A stretch of 64,000 bases of DNA from Herminiimonas sp. (lineage in GTDB: Bacteria > Pseudomonadota > Gammaproteobacteria > Burkholderiales > Burkholderiaceae_D): positions 1-64,000 of the forward strand of contig JAQGLW010000180.1 of assembly GCA_028292665.1 (NCBI GenBank), given 5' to 3'. The notes beneath the pieces are model-generated. The model made no database searches and was not told the DNA's origin. It was given only the letters and a program-made list of their open reading frames with translations. A program made the position numbers and the translations under genes. Positions 1 through 8,623 of this stretch are shown here, in pieces (positions within the stretch are counted from its first letter, which is position 1; each line of letters begins with the position of its first letter).

Positions 1-2
1 AA

Positions 3-2216
3 TATCTGGCCGCAGGCCAGACCAGCGTCGACAACTTCACCGTCACCGTCGATGATGGCCACGGCGGCACGGTGGATCGCACCATCAGCGTCACCATCAC
101 GGGTACCAATGACGTACCGGTGGTTGCCGGCGCTGTTACCGGCACGGCCGCCGAAGATGGCGCAAGCAGCACGCTCGATGCCTTGGCGAATGCCTCGGAT
201 GTGGATGCCGGCACGACGCTGTCGGTCGTGAACGTACCCGCTGCCTCGGCGTTGCCGGCTGGCGTGAGCTATAGCGCCGTCGCCCACAGTTTTACTCTGG
301 ACCCGACCAATGCGGCATTCCAGCATCTGGCGGTTGGCCAAAGTGCCGAGGTGAGCGTCAGCTATGGCGTTTCGGATGGCTCGGCCACCACGCCGGACAC
401 GGTATCGTGGACCGTCGCAGGTGCCAACGATGCGCCCACCGGTTCCGCCATTGCCTCGCTGCCATCGGGAACGCAAGACGCACCGTACAACGTCAGCGAG
501 GCCACGCTGTTGCAAGGTTTCAGCGACATCGACGACGGTACGGTCCTGCACGTTTCCGGTCTTGCGGCCAATCACGGGACTGTCACGACGAACGCCAATG
601 GCACGTTCACGATCGCCCCGACGGCCGGCTACAGCGGCCCGGTCGCGTTGAGCTATAACGTGGTCGATGGATCGGGCGGCAGCATCGGCGCCTCCGAAAC
701 TTTTACTCTTGCCGCCAGCAATCACGCCCCGGTAATCACATCGAATGGAGGGGGCAATACCGCTTCGGTTACCGTGTTCGAGAACATCGCCGCGGTCACG
801 ACCGTGACGGCAACCGATGCCGACGCCGGGACAACGCTTGCTTACAGTCTTGCCGGCGGCGCGGATCAGTCGAAGTTCGCTATCAATGCGGCAAGCGGCG
901 CACTGTCGTTCGCAACGCCGCCCAACTTTGAATCTCCCGCCGACGCTGGCGCGAACAATATCTACGACGTGGTAGTGCGGGTATCCGACGGTTCCCTCTT
1001 CGACGACCAGGCGATCGCCGTCACGGTGGCGAACGTCAGTGAAGCGCCATCCGGTTCCAACAATTCCCTGACGATCGTGGAGGACAAGGCTTATACCTTC
1101 AAGACCGGCGACTTCGGCTTCAGCGATGCCGATGCGCCTGCCAACAGCCTGCTCGCCGTGAAGATCACGACGCTGCCCGCCACCGGCGAACTGCTGCTGA
1201 ACAACTCGGCGATCGCGGCCGGCACGTTTGTTTCCTCAAGCGATATCACCGAAGGCCGCTTCACCTTCGTCCCGGCCGCAAATTCGACCGCGCCGGCGGG
1301 CTTTGCTTTCCAGGTACAGGACGATGGCGGTACAGCGAACGGCGGCAGCAATCTCGATCCGACGTCGAATACGATGAGCTTCGTCATCACGGCGGATGCG
1401 AACGACTTTGGCAGTAATGGCGTCGGCAACGATACGACCTACCCGGTTGCCATCAACGACGGCAACATTTCGATTCTCGACCGCGGCAGCAATGACACGA
1501 TTAACGAAGCGACGAATGCCAACTCCTACCAGACCTTGAGTTTTGCCCGCTTCGGCGACAATCTGGAATTCAAGGGTTCGGGCGGCGGCAACTCGGTGCA
1601 TCTGACCATCCTCGACCAGTACACCACGACTTCGCATATCGAAACGCTGACCTTTATCAGCGGCGGCACGGTGTCCGGCTATTCGCTTGGTACGGCGTCC
1701 TACACGCTGCAGTCGTCGTCCTCCGGCGGTGGCACCCGGGACATCCTCGCCGGCTCCACTGCCGACGATGTCCTCAGCGGCGGCGGCGGCAACGACCTGA
1801 TCTTCGGGAATGCGGGCAATGACGCGCTTAACGGCGGCTTGGGCAACGATCTGCTGTCAGGCGGCCAGGGAAGAGACACCTTTGTCTTCGATGCGACGGG
1901 TGCCGCCAACAGCGACACGATCACGGGTTTCGAGGCCGGCGGCAACGGGATCAGCGGCATCGATTCGATCCAGCTGGGCAGTGCCTTCGCGGCGGCACAG
2001 TTCAATACCGACGGCACGCTGAAGTCGAACAACTTCGATGCGAACTCCGGCGGCAATGCGGCGACGATAAACCAGCACGTCCTGTTCGATACCGCGACGG
2101 GCAACCTCTACTACGATGCCGACGGCAGCGGCTCGGGCGCCAAGGTGCTTTTCGCGCATATCGATCTGGCCGGCATGACAGGCACTCTGGACAGCGGCGA
2201 CTTCAAGCTCGGTTGA
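3..2216 (+). CDS. RTX/VCBS-repeat large secreted protein, C-terminal part (5' end outside window)
   Basis: The reading frame is open from the window edge, where it already encodes the end of a VCBS-type repeat (ITGTNDVPVV), so the gene starts upstream. Visible modules in order: VCBS-like repeats, a cadherin-like stretch (HAPVITS, DADAGTTLAYSL), another Ig/cadherin-like module, then glycine/aspartate RTX nonapeptides (GGGGNDLIFGNAGNDALNGG) near nt 1770-1870. The C-terminal tail ending DSGDFKLG is typical of type I secretion substrates. It is presumably exported directly to the medium or surface as a calcium-folded adhesin or matrix protein. The ABC exporter and adaptor follow immediately, so this is their probable cargo. 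Function beyond secretion and adhesion cannot be read from this fragment. Confidence 0.9.
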   Translation, partial: YLAAGQTSVDNFTVTVDDGHGGTVDRTISVTITGTNDVPVVAGAVTGTAAEDGASSTLDALANASDVDAGTTLSVVNVPAASALPAGVSYSAVAHSFTLDPTNAAFQHLAVGQSAEVSVSYGVSDGSATTPDTVSWTVAGANDAPTGSAIASLPSGTQDAPYNVSEATLLQGFSDIDDGTVLHVSGLAANHGTVTTNANGTFTIAPTAGYSGPVALSYNVVDGSGGSIGASETFTLAASNHAPVITSNGGGNTASVTVFENIAAVTTVTATDADAGTTLAYSLAGGADQSKFAINAASGALSFATPPNFESPADAGANNIYDVVVRVSDGSLFDDQAIAVTVANVSEAPSGSNNSLTIVEDKAYTFKTGDFGFSDADAPANSLLAVKITTLPATGELLLNNSAIAAGTFVSSSDITEGRFTFVPAANSTAPAGFAFQVQDDGGTANGGSNLDPTSNTMSFVITADANDFGSNGVGNDTTYPVAINDGNISILDRGSNDTINEATNANSYQTLSFARFGDNLEFKGSGGGNSVHLTILDQYTTTSHIETLTFISGGTVSGYSLGTASYTLQSSSSGGGTRDILAGSTADDVLSGGGGNDLIFGNAGNDALNGGLGNDLLSGGQGRDTFVFDATGAANSDTITGFEAGGNGISGIDSIQLGSAFAAAQFNTDGTLKSNNFDANSGGNAATINQHVLFDTATGNLYYDADGSGSGAKVLFAHIDLAGMTGTLDSGDFKLG

Positions 2217-2255
2217 TGAAATGAGCTCTACTCAACGCCCACAACAGACACGCTC

Positions 2256-4016
2256 ATGAAATCCCTCCTGTCGCTGCTTCGGCGCCCGCTGATGTATGTC
2301 TTCGGCCTGTCTTTCTTCGTCAACCTGCTATTGCTGGCGCCGGCGCTGTTCATGCTGCAGATTTTCGATCGGGTTCTGTCGAGTCAGAGCGGCGCCACAC
2401 TGCTGGTTTTGTTGCTGGGCATGGTCGTCGCACTCGGACTGACCATGGCGCTCGATTATCTGCGCAGCCGTCTTCAGGGCGTCACCGGCAACATGGTTGC
2501 CGAGCAGCTGTCACCCGCGGTCACGCAAGTGATGCTTGCCAGATCGGCCAGGCGGACCGGGCATGGAACGTCGGAAGAGTTGCGCGATGTGGCGTCGCTG
2601 CGCAACCTGCTTTCGGCGCACGGATTGCTCGCGCTTTTCGATGTCCCATGGGCGTTCGTGTATGTGGCGGTCATCTGGCTGGCGCATCCGATGCTCGGCA
2701 TGGCCGCTTTCGCGGCGTCTCTGCTGATGCTCGGCCTTGCCATCGTCAACGACCGCATCACCCGGCGCGACATCGAGTCGCTGCAGCGGGAGGCCGCCAG
2801 ATCCACTCGCTATCTTGAAGCGTCGATGCAGAACGCGGAAGTGGTGCAGTCGCTCGGCATGGGCGGCGCATTGATTGCACAGTGGCGGCAGCTCAATGCG
2901 CGGGTCGCCGCGCTGCAGCGGCCCACCGCGCGCAAGTCGGTGGCGATGGCGGTCATCACCCGGACCACGCGCCAGATGGTGCAAATACTCATGCAGTCGC
3001 TGGGCGCCTATCTGGTCATTTCCGGCGAAGGCACGCCGGGCATCATGGTGGCAACCACGATATTGCTCGGACGCGCACTGTCGCCGGTGGAGCAAATTAT
3101 CGGGAGCTGGCGGGTGCTTGCCGAGGCGCGTCTGGCATTCGGGCGCCTCGGCGACCTGCTGGATGCCGCCGACAGCGAGCCCGTTCGCATGCCATTGCCG
3201 CCGCCAACCGGCCGGCTTCAGGCCAGCGGCCTGGTGTACCGGCCGCCTGAAAGCGAGCGGATGATCCTGGGCGGCGTATCGCTAAGCCTGGAGGCGGGCG
3301 AGTCCCTTGCCATCGTTGGTTCGAGCGGCGCGGGCAAGTCCACACTGGTCCGCCTGCTCACCGGCCTCTGGCAACCCAATGCCGGCATCGTCCGTCTGGA
3401 TCATGTCGACCTGGCCCAATGGGGGCGCGAGGAACTGGGCCCATGGCTGGGCTACGTGCCGCAAGACGTCGAGCTGTTTGCCGGCACCGTTGCGGAAAAC
3501 ATTGCACGCCTGGGCAAGGTCGATTCGGAAATGGTCGTGCGGGCGGCGCGGCGGGCGGGCGTGCATGAACTGATCCTGGCGCTGCCGGATGGCTACGATA
3601 CGGTCATCGATACCACGGGCGTGATGCTGTCGCCCGGCCAGCGCCAGCGCATTGCATTGGCCCGGGCGCTGTATGGCGATCCCAGGCTGCTGGTGCTGGA
3701 CGAGCCGAATTCGAACCTCGATGGCGCCGGCGAGCTGGCGCTGGGCGAGGCGCTGAAAGCACTGAAAGGGCAGGTAACGGTCATCGCCGTCACGCACCGC
3801 AGCACATTGGTGCAGCACATGGACAAGATGCTGGTACTGGAGGCCGGCCGCGTGCAGCAGTACGGCAGCGTGGCGGAAGTGATGCAGGCGATGCAGCAGC
3901 CGGCCCGGAAAACCGGAAGCGGGCAGGTCGTCGTGGCGATGCCGCGCGCGGCAGACATCGCACCGCATGCCGGCCCCATCCATCGCCCTTCCGCGCTGGA
4001 GGAGAAAGTGTCATGA
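2256..4016 (+). CDS. Type I secretion ABC transporter, PrtD/LapB-like permease-ATPase
   Basis: 586 residues, the usual length for PrtD-type exporters without an N-terminal C39-like domain. N-terminal membrane domain (hydrophobic segments within about residues 15-290), then ABC ATPase: Walker A GSSGAGKST at about 355-363, signature LSPGQRQ at about 458, Walker B LLVLDEP at about 478. It energises export of an RTX substrate across the inner membrane. It starts 39 nt after the RTX stop codon and overlaps the adaptor by 4 nt (ATGA), so the three genes form one operon. TolC is not in the window. The start has no strong Shine-Dalgarno sequence. Confidence 0.93.
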   Translation: MKSLLSLLRRPLMYVFGLSFFVNLLLLAPALFMLQIFDRVLSSQSGATLLVLLLGMVVALGLTMALDYLRSRLQGVTGNMVAEQLSPAVTQVMLARSARRTGHGTSEELRDVASLRNLLSAHGLLALFDVPWAFVYVAVIWLAHPMLGMAAFAASLLMLGLAIVNDRITRRDIESLQREAARSTRYLEASMQNAEVVQSLGMGGALIAQWRQLNARVAALQRPTARKSVAMAVITRTTRQMVQILMQSLGAYLVISGEGTPGIMVATTILLGRALSPVEQIIGSWRVLAEARLAFGRLGDLLDAADSEPVRMPLPPPTGRLQASGLVYRPPESERMILGGVSLSLEAGESLAIVGSSGAGKSTLVRLLTGLWQPNAGIVRLDHVDLAQWGREELGPWLGYVPQDVELFAGTVAENIARLGKVDSEMVVRAARRAGVHELILALPDGYDTVIDTTGVMLSPGQRQRIALARALYGDPRLLVLDEPNSNLDGAGELALGEALKALKGQVTVIAVTHRSTLVQHMDKMLVLEAGRVQQYGSVAEVMQAMQQPARKTGSGQVVVAMPRAADIAPHAGPIHRPSALEEKVS

Positions 4017-5350
4017 ACGGCTTGACCAATGCGCTGGCGGCCAACGACCCGCTGCTTCCCCACATACGCGAAGCGCGCGGCCTGATGAAATGGGGCGTGG
4101 CCGTGATTCTCTGCGGATTGCTGCCGGTGCTGGCCTGGATGACGTTTGCGTCGCTGTCTTCCGCGGTGGTCGCGCAAGCCTATGTGAAGGTGGACCTCAA
4201 CCGGCGGCCGGTACAGCATGCCGAGGGCGGCATCGTGCGCGAGGTGCTGGTGCGCGACGGCCAGCACGTACGGCAGGGCGAGCCGCTGCTGGTGCTGGGC
4301 GACGTGTCGGTGGATGCCGACCGCAATCGCTTGAATTATCGCGTGATGACCGAGCGCGCCAGCCAGGCGCGGCTGGATGCCGAACAAGGCATGGCGCGCA
4401 CCATCACGTTCCCGGACGACGTGATGGCGTCGGCAAAAACCGACCCGAGACTCGCCGAGCAGATCATGAAGGAGCGATCATTATTCGATGCACGGCGCGA
4501 TGCGCTGAGCGGGCAGGCCGGGCTGCTGCGAACCCAGCGCGAGAAAGTAGGTCAGGAAATCGTGGCGCTGCGCGCACAAATCGTGCAGGCGGCCGAATCG
4601 ATGAAATTTCAAAAAAGCGAACTCGAAATCAACCGCCGCCTGCTAAAAGATGGATTCATTTCAGTTGCGCGCATTTCACAGCTCGAAGGAACGGTTGCCG
4701 ACTATGGGGTGAAGCTGGAGGAGCGGCGTTCCGAACTGGCACGCGCCGAACAGCGCATGGTCGATTCCGATCTGCGCATCCGCTCCCTTGAAAGCGATTA
4801 TCGTCAGCAGGCGAGCGACCAGCTCAAGGTGACCACGGCCCGGTTGTCCGAAATCGAGCAGGAACAGCGCAAGTCCGTGGATGCGTGGTCGCGGCAGGTG
4901 ATCGCGGCGCCGGCCAGTGGCCAGGTGATCGACCTCAAATATGCCAGTGCCGGCTCGGTAATACCGCCCCGCGAAACGATTGCCGACGTTGTGCCGGATG
5001 ATTCCCGGCTGGTGACCGAAGCGCGAATTCGTACGGAAGACATCAATCGCATCCAACATGGGCAGGCGGCCGATATTCGCTTCACCGCCTTCAAGTACCG
5101 GACCACAAAGCTGGTGCGCGGCAAGGTTACATATATCTCGGCTGATCGCTTGGTCGACCGTGCGACCAGCGTTCCCTATTACCAGGTTCAGGTGGAAGCC
5201 GACCCGGCTTCGCTGGCAAACGCCGGCGACCTGAAGCTGCTGGCCGGCATGCCGGCCGAGGTGTATATCATCGGAGAAGAACGTACGCCCCTTCAGTATT
5301 TGATGGAGCCGGTGAGCCAAGTGTTGCGTAGTGCGGCAAGGGAGCGTTGA
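4013..5350 (+). CDS. HlyD-family type I secretion periplasmic adaptor (PrtE-like)
   Basis: 445 residues. One N-terminal membrane anchor (about residues 25-48, VAVILCGLLPVLAWMTF), a biotinyl-lipoyl-like segment (VQHAEGGIVREVLVRDGQHV), a long central coiled coil and a beta-barrel-like C-terminal part with the typical VVPDDSRLVTEARI stretch. It bridges the ABC exporter and outer-membrane TolC. Start codon overlaps the exporter stop, indicating translational coupling. It is the last gene of the secretion operon; the next gene is convergent. Confidence 0.93.
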   Translation: MNGLTNALAANDPLLPHIREARGLMKWGVAVILCGLLPVLAWMTFASLSSAVVAQAYVKVDLNRRPVQHAEGGIVREVLVRDGQHVRQGEPLLVLGDVSVDADRNRLNYRVMTERASQARLDAEQGMARTITFPDDVMASAKTDPRLAEQIMKERSLFDARRDALSGQAGLLRTQREKVGQEIVALRAQIVQAAESMKFQKSELEINRRLLKDGFISVARISQLEGTVADYGVKLEERRSELARAEQRMVDSDLRIRSLESDYRQQASDQLKVTTARLSEIEQEQRKSVDAWSRQVIAAPASGQVIDLKYASAGSVIPPRETIADVVPDDSRLVTEARIRTEDINRIQHGQAADIRFTAFKYRTTKLVRGKVTYISADRLVDRATSVPYYQVQVEADPASLANAGDLKLLAGMPAEVYIIGEERTPLQYLMEPVSQVLRSAARER

Positions 5351-5509
5351 TCCTCTATGCATGTTGGCCGCGAACTGCGCATTGCCTCATTTCACACGCA
5401 TTCTTGCGCGTGGCCGGGCCGTTACTTCAAACGTCCACTGCATTTTGATGACGGCTTGCTTTGGCCGATTCTGTTGAAAAAGCCGCAGAGCAAGGTGCCG
5501 ACCGACGTT

Positions 5510-5863
5510 TTACAGGACTTTCCGACTGATCGAATCGAGTGCCTCGAAGAGATCTTCGCAGCTCGGGCGATCGCTGCCGACAGCTCGCGGAATGTAGCTT
5601 TTGTCTCGCATCGATTCCGGCGTCAATGCTGCTTTGAGATCTTGCAAACACAAGCGCAACCAAGCCGTCGTCGGCTGCTGCAAAGAATTGACGTTCAGCG
5701 CCAATGCGCCGATTGCATTGGCAAGGTGAATTTTTTCCCAATCGTCAAGCGACAAACGGCGACAATCGAGATGTTCGAAAATCATGTCGAAAATCTGCCT
5801 TCGGAGAGTGGGGATGTCGTCTTGCGTATCAAGGCGATGAAGCAATGACTCGAATACTTGCAT
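5510..5863 (-). CDS. Hypothetical protein, 117 aa
   Basis: I do not recognise the family. The protein looks like a soluble helical protein (MQVFESLLHRLDTQDDIP at the start, amphipathic helices, no signal peptide or membrane segment). It has balanced composition unlike the arginine-rich shadow frames around it, which is the reason for calling it real. Convergent to the secretion operon. No clear ribosome-binding site before the ATG, so the start is uncertain. Confidence 0.55.
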   Translation of the reverse strand: MQVFESLLHRLDTQDDIPTLRRQIFDMIFEHLDCRRLSLDDWEKIHLANAIGALALNVNSLQQPTTAWLRLCLQDLKAALTPESMRDKSYIPRAVGSDRPSCEDLFEALDSISRKVL

Positions 5864-6390
5864 GGTGGATTGCTTGCCGAAAGAGCAGTTTAAACCATGC
5901 CGATGGTATTTTTCCCAGTCAGAAAATTCCTATTCTTCAGTTGTTTCCAGTAATCAATGGAATGCAAAGATTAAATCTTGTCTCATGTTGCTCATTGGGC
6001 ATTCGATGCGCAAGATGCACGAATCATGACGGCGCTCGGCAAGCATGCTTCCGCGGCTCTCCAAGTGCTGAGGTGGTACGAAATATGAGACAGGCGGCAT
6101 CTTTAAACATCGAGCGGCCAACTTGCTTGCATTGACCGTGTACATGCCAACACCGGTTATGCATACGGCACTCCTGCAAACCGCGCATCCGATTCCCCAG
6201 GCTTCGCATCGCTCTCCGAGTATGACATCGGCGTCGTTTCTTTCCCTTGTTTGCGGTAAATCCTGACATCTTTTCGAGTGCTTTAAAAGCGGTTGCCGAT
6301 ATTCGGTGCGACGCATCTCTATTGGCATATTTGTTCAATCTGCTGTGACCGCAATTTTTTCAGGCCGGCGGGCGGATTGCCGTTGCCCGG
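5864..6390. other. Gene-free stretch, 527 nt
   Basis: No convincing coding frame: the frames that are open have no ribosome-binding site, no recognisable family and unbalanced composition. The left part is AT-richer than the flanks and may contain the promoter for the gene ending at 5510. I see no RNA gene or repeat. Confidence 0.5.
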
Positions 6391-6582
6391 CTACAGAGGA
6401 ATCTGTGGCAGATAGCCGCCGGGAAGAATGCCGGCCACTGACAGAATGATCAGAATCAGCAGGACGATGAATAGAATGCTGGCGATCTGCGCCACCGGCG
6501 CCGGTAGCGGCAACATACGGATTAGCCACCATATGAGTCCGAAGACGACAAGATACAGGATAAGGCTGATGATGATGTTCAT
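6391..6582 (-). CDS. Small hydrophobic membrane protein, Thivi_2564-like, 63 aa
   Basis: Two predicted membrane helices (MNIIISLILYLVVFGLIWWL and SILFIVLLILIILSVAGIL) joined by a short proline-containing loop. The start is chosen at the ATG preceded by AAAGGAAG; the longer frame upstream has no such site. Resembles small membrane proteins annotated Thivi_2564 family. Function unknown; similar tiny membrane proteins occur at 33829, 37258 and 41740 in this window. Confidence 0.75.
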   Translation of the reverse strand: MNIIISLILYLVVFGLIWWLIRMLPLPAPVAQIASILFIVLLILIILSVAGILPGGYLPQIPL

Positions 6583-6770
6583 TCTTCCTTTTGCTGCTGT
6601 TAAAAATCGATTTGTCCATCCGATCGGAAGCCGGCAATTTTTCTCGATGTAATCGGCGTCCGGCTCTTCCAGGATTTTTGTTTTAAACATGTCAACCAAT
6701 TTTTATTCCCGGCGTTAATGCAAGGCCGCATGAAGTTTTGTAGCGCCACTATAATTTTAAAGGGTCTTAA

Positions 6771-7256
6771 ATGAATAAGTTAATCGTTGCTTTGGTTTCC
6801 AGCCTGTTTGCCATGTCCGCCTTCGCTGCAGCTCCTGCTGACGCGCCTGCTTCCCCTGCGACTGTCAAGGCTGAAGCCAAAGCAGACAAAGCTGCTGTTA
6901 AAGCGACGGCTGCTGAAGCAAAGACCGATGCAAAAGCCGACGCCAGCGTCGCAAAAGCTACCGCCAAGGCAACCGACAAGAAAGCCAAAGCGCGTTCGAA
7001 AGCTGCAAAAGCCAAAGCAAAAGCAAATGCCAAGGCCGCAACAGCCAAAGCAGAAAATAAAGTTGGTGCGGATGCCAAAGCCGACAAAGCAGTAGTTAAA
7101 GCCGATGCCAAAGCGGACAAGGCAGTAGTTAAAGCCGACGCTAAAGTTGAAAAAGTCAAAGTCGAAGCCACAGCAGACAAAATGAATGCCAAGACTGACA
7201 CGGCAGCTGTTAAAGCTGAAGGCAAAGCCGATGTGAAAGCCTCTACTGCCAAGTAA
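6771..7256 (+). CDS. Alanine/lysine-rich repetitive exported protein
   Basis: 161 residues. Signal peptide (MNKLIVALVSSLFAMSAFAA), then an almost pure Ala/Lys/Asp/Val sequence built from degenerate AKADKAxVKA units, predicted to be one long charged helix. Composition resembles histone H1-like or TolA-like stalks, but the signal peptide argues for a periplasmic or envelope location. Strong rho-independent terminator follows directly. No enzymatic motif. Often annotated only as hypothetical. Confidence 0.75.
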   Translation: MNKLIVALVSSLFAMSAFAAAPADAPASPATVKAEAKADKAAVKATAAEAKTDAKADASVAKATAKATDKKAKARSKAAKAKAKANAKAATAKAENKVGADAKADKAVVKADAKADKAVVKADAKVEKVKVEATADKMNAKTDTAAVKAEGKADVKASTAK

Positions 7257-7273
7257 TTTGGTCGTTCGGTTTT

Positions 7274-7303
7274 AAAAAAAGGCAGGCTCGTCCTGCCTTT
7301 TTT
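7274..7303 (+). terminator. Rho-independent terminator
   Basis: Perfect 6-bp GC stem GGCAGG/CCTGCC with a 5-nt loop, flanked by seven A and six T, 18 nt after the stop of the Ala/Lys-rich gene. The A/T flanks extend the stem and make it potentially bidirectional. Confidence 0.9.
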
Positions 7304-7339
7304 ATTGCCTGCGGCATGCGCCGAAAGATCGGGCGCTCC

Positions 7340-7354
7340 GTTCGCTGGCGAACA
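7340..7354. promoter_or_regulatory. CRP-like palindrome, relaxed copy (site 16)
   Basis: GTTCG-ctgg-CGAACA has the same 15-bp architecture and central pyrimidine-purine step as the strict sites of the island further right. A TATATT hexamer begins 21 nt after it, the spacing seen at the other sites. Weakest base match of the set, far from the others. Confidence 0.4.
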
Positions 7355-7387
7355 TACAGCGAGCTATATGCGTTATATATTGATCGA

Positions 7388-7478
7388 ACCGGTAGTAAAG
7401 AGTGTTCCTTCTGTCAAATTTTGATGGTTTATTGAAGTTTGACCAGCCCGCAGCGGAAACGTATGCGGGTTTTTTTTT
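7388..7478 (+). ncRNA. Candidate small RNA with its own promoter and terminator
   Basis: Between two terminators lies a short unit with no coding frame: CRP-like site (7340-7354), TATATT -10-like hexamer (7376-7381), and a rho-independent terminator at the 3' end (7447-7478). Predicted transcript is about 90 nt. A second terminator with no gene in front of it is the main evidence. The 5' end is an estimate from the -10. Confidence 0.35.
7447..7478 (+). terminator. Rho-independent terminator without a preceding gene
   Basis: Stem CCCGCA/TGCGGG with an 11-nt loop followed by nine T. It is separated from the terminator at 7274-7303 and no open frame lies between them. Confidence 0.8.
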
Positions 7479-7688
7479 GCCTCTGTATTTGCGCTAAATA
7501 GAATTTAGCTGCTGAATTATCCGACCTTACCCACAAACAATAGACCTTGAACAAAGGGCCGATCTATCGCTTCAAAAGCTGACGGCGAAGTGGCGCTGAA
7601 ACTCTTCCAAACGGCTTGTCATCATCGAAAGGCAATAGCGGCGCATGGCGTCGCCAAACGCCATCCACCGCCGGAGTGCCCGGAAGCT
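7479..7688. other. Intergenic spacer, no feature seen
   Basis: Between the orphan terminator and the stop of the minus-strand dehydrogenase. No coding frame with a ribosome-binding site, no hairpin or repeat that I can support. Confidence 0.5.
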
Positions 7689-8582
7689 TTAAACCTGCTT
7701 TTCCATTCCCGCTTCGGCCAATGCGCAAAGCGCAACTGCGGACCAGTCGTGTTCAGCGCCGATGCCTCGCGAGCGCACGGCAAGGAAGCGATCGTGAACG
7801 AGGCTTGCGAGCGGCAGCGGAACGCCAAGCGCGTCGGCGGCCGCCAGCATCAGGCGGTTGTCTTTCTGACCGAGCGGCAGCGAAAAACCGGCCGGCTGAA
7901 AGCGCTGCGACGCAATCAACGCACCATAGATCTTGTACGGCGGCGCGTTGAAGCTGGTGCTTGTCAGCAGTTCGACAAGGTGCATCGGGTCGATACCCGC
8001 CTTGCCCGCCACTCCGCATGCTTCGCCCAACGTCTCGATAATCACGGACAGCATGAAATTGCCGATCAGCTTCACGAGGTTCGCCTGCGACGGATCGGCG
8101 CCGACGATACCGACCGACTGCCCGAGCTGTTCGAGCAGCGGCACCGCAATTTTCAGATGCTCGTCCGCGCCCGCGGCCATGATGAAGAGTTTGCGCGCCG
8201 CCGCTGCGTCGGGTCGGCCGAACACCGTCGCCGACACGAAGCCGAAGCCGGCTTCACGATGCCTTGCCGTGAGGTCCTGTGCGGTGGCCACGCCGATCGT
8301 GCTCATCGAGATATGCAGCGCGCCTGGTTTCAGGCCTGCGGCGATACCTGCTTCGCCGAACGTGACCGATGCGAGTGCGGCATCGTCGGCAACCATCGTG
8401 AACACGACATCGGCCGAATGCGCGGCCTGCGCGGGGCTTGCAGCTACCGTGGCGCCCGCTTTACGCAGCGGTTCGGCACGTGCAGGGCTGCGGTTGAAAA
8501 CGTGCACGTCGTGGCCGGACTTGACCAGGTTTGTCGCAATCGCGGCGCCCATCGAGCCAAGCCCGATAAATCCAATTTGCAT
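7689..8582 (-). CDS. NAD(P)-dependent beta-hydroxyacid dehydrogenase (3-hydroxyisobutyrate dehydrogenase family)
   Basis: 297 residues, normal family length. Rossmann motif GLGSMG at 7-12, second signature region SMSTIG at 92-97, catalytic lysine region VKLIGNF with Lys171 and Asn175. Related enzymes reduce tartronate or succinic semialdehyde or oxidise 3-hydroxyisobutyrate; the exact substrate is not visible. Start preceded by GGGAG. It lies 41 nt after the YqhD-like gene on the same strand, so both are probably co-transcribed and may act together in aldehyde detoxification. Confidence 0.88.
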   Translation of the reverse strand: MQIGFIGLGSMGAAIATNLVKSGHDVHVFNRSPARAEPLRKAGATVAASPAQAAHSADVVFTMVADDAALASVTFGEAGIAAGLKPGALHISMSTIGVATAQDLTARHREAGFGFVSATVFGRPDAAAARKLFIMAAGADEHLKIAVPLLEQLGQSVGIVGADPSQANLVKLIGNFMLSVIIETLGEACGVAGKAGIDPMHLVELLTSTSFNAPPYKIYGALIASQRFQPAGFSLPLGQKDNRLMLAAADALGVPLPLASLVHDRFLAVRSRGIGAEHDWSAVALCALAEAGMEKQV

Positions 8583-8623
8583 GATGAAACTCCCAATGAT
8601 GAGTTAAACGGAAAACGCAGCGT

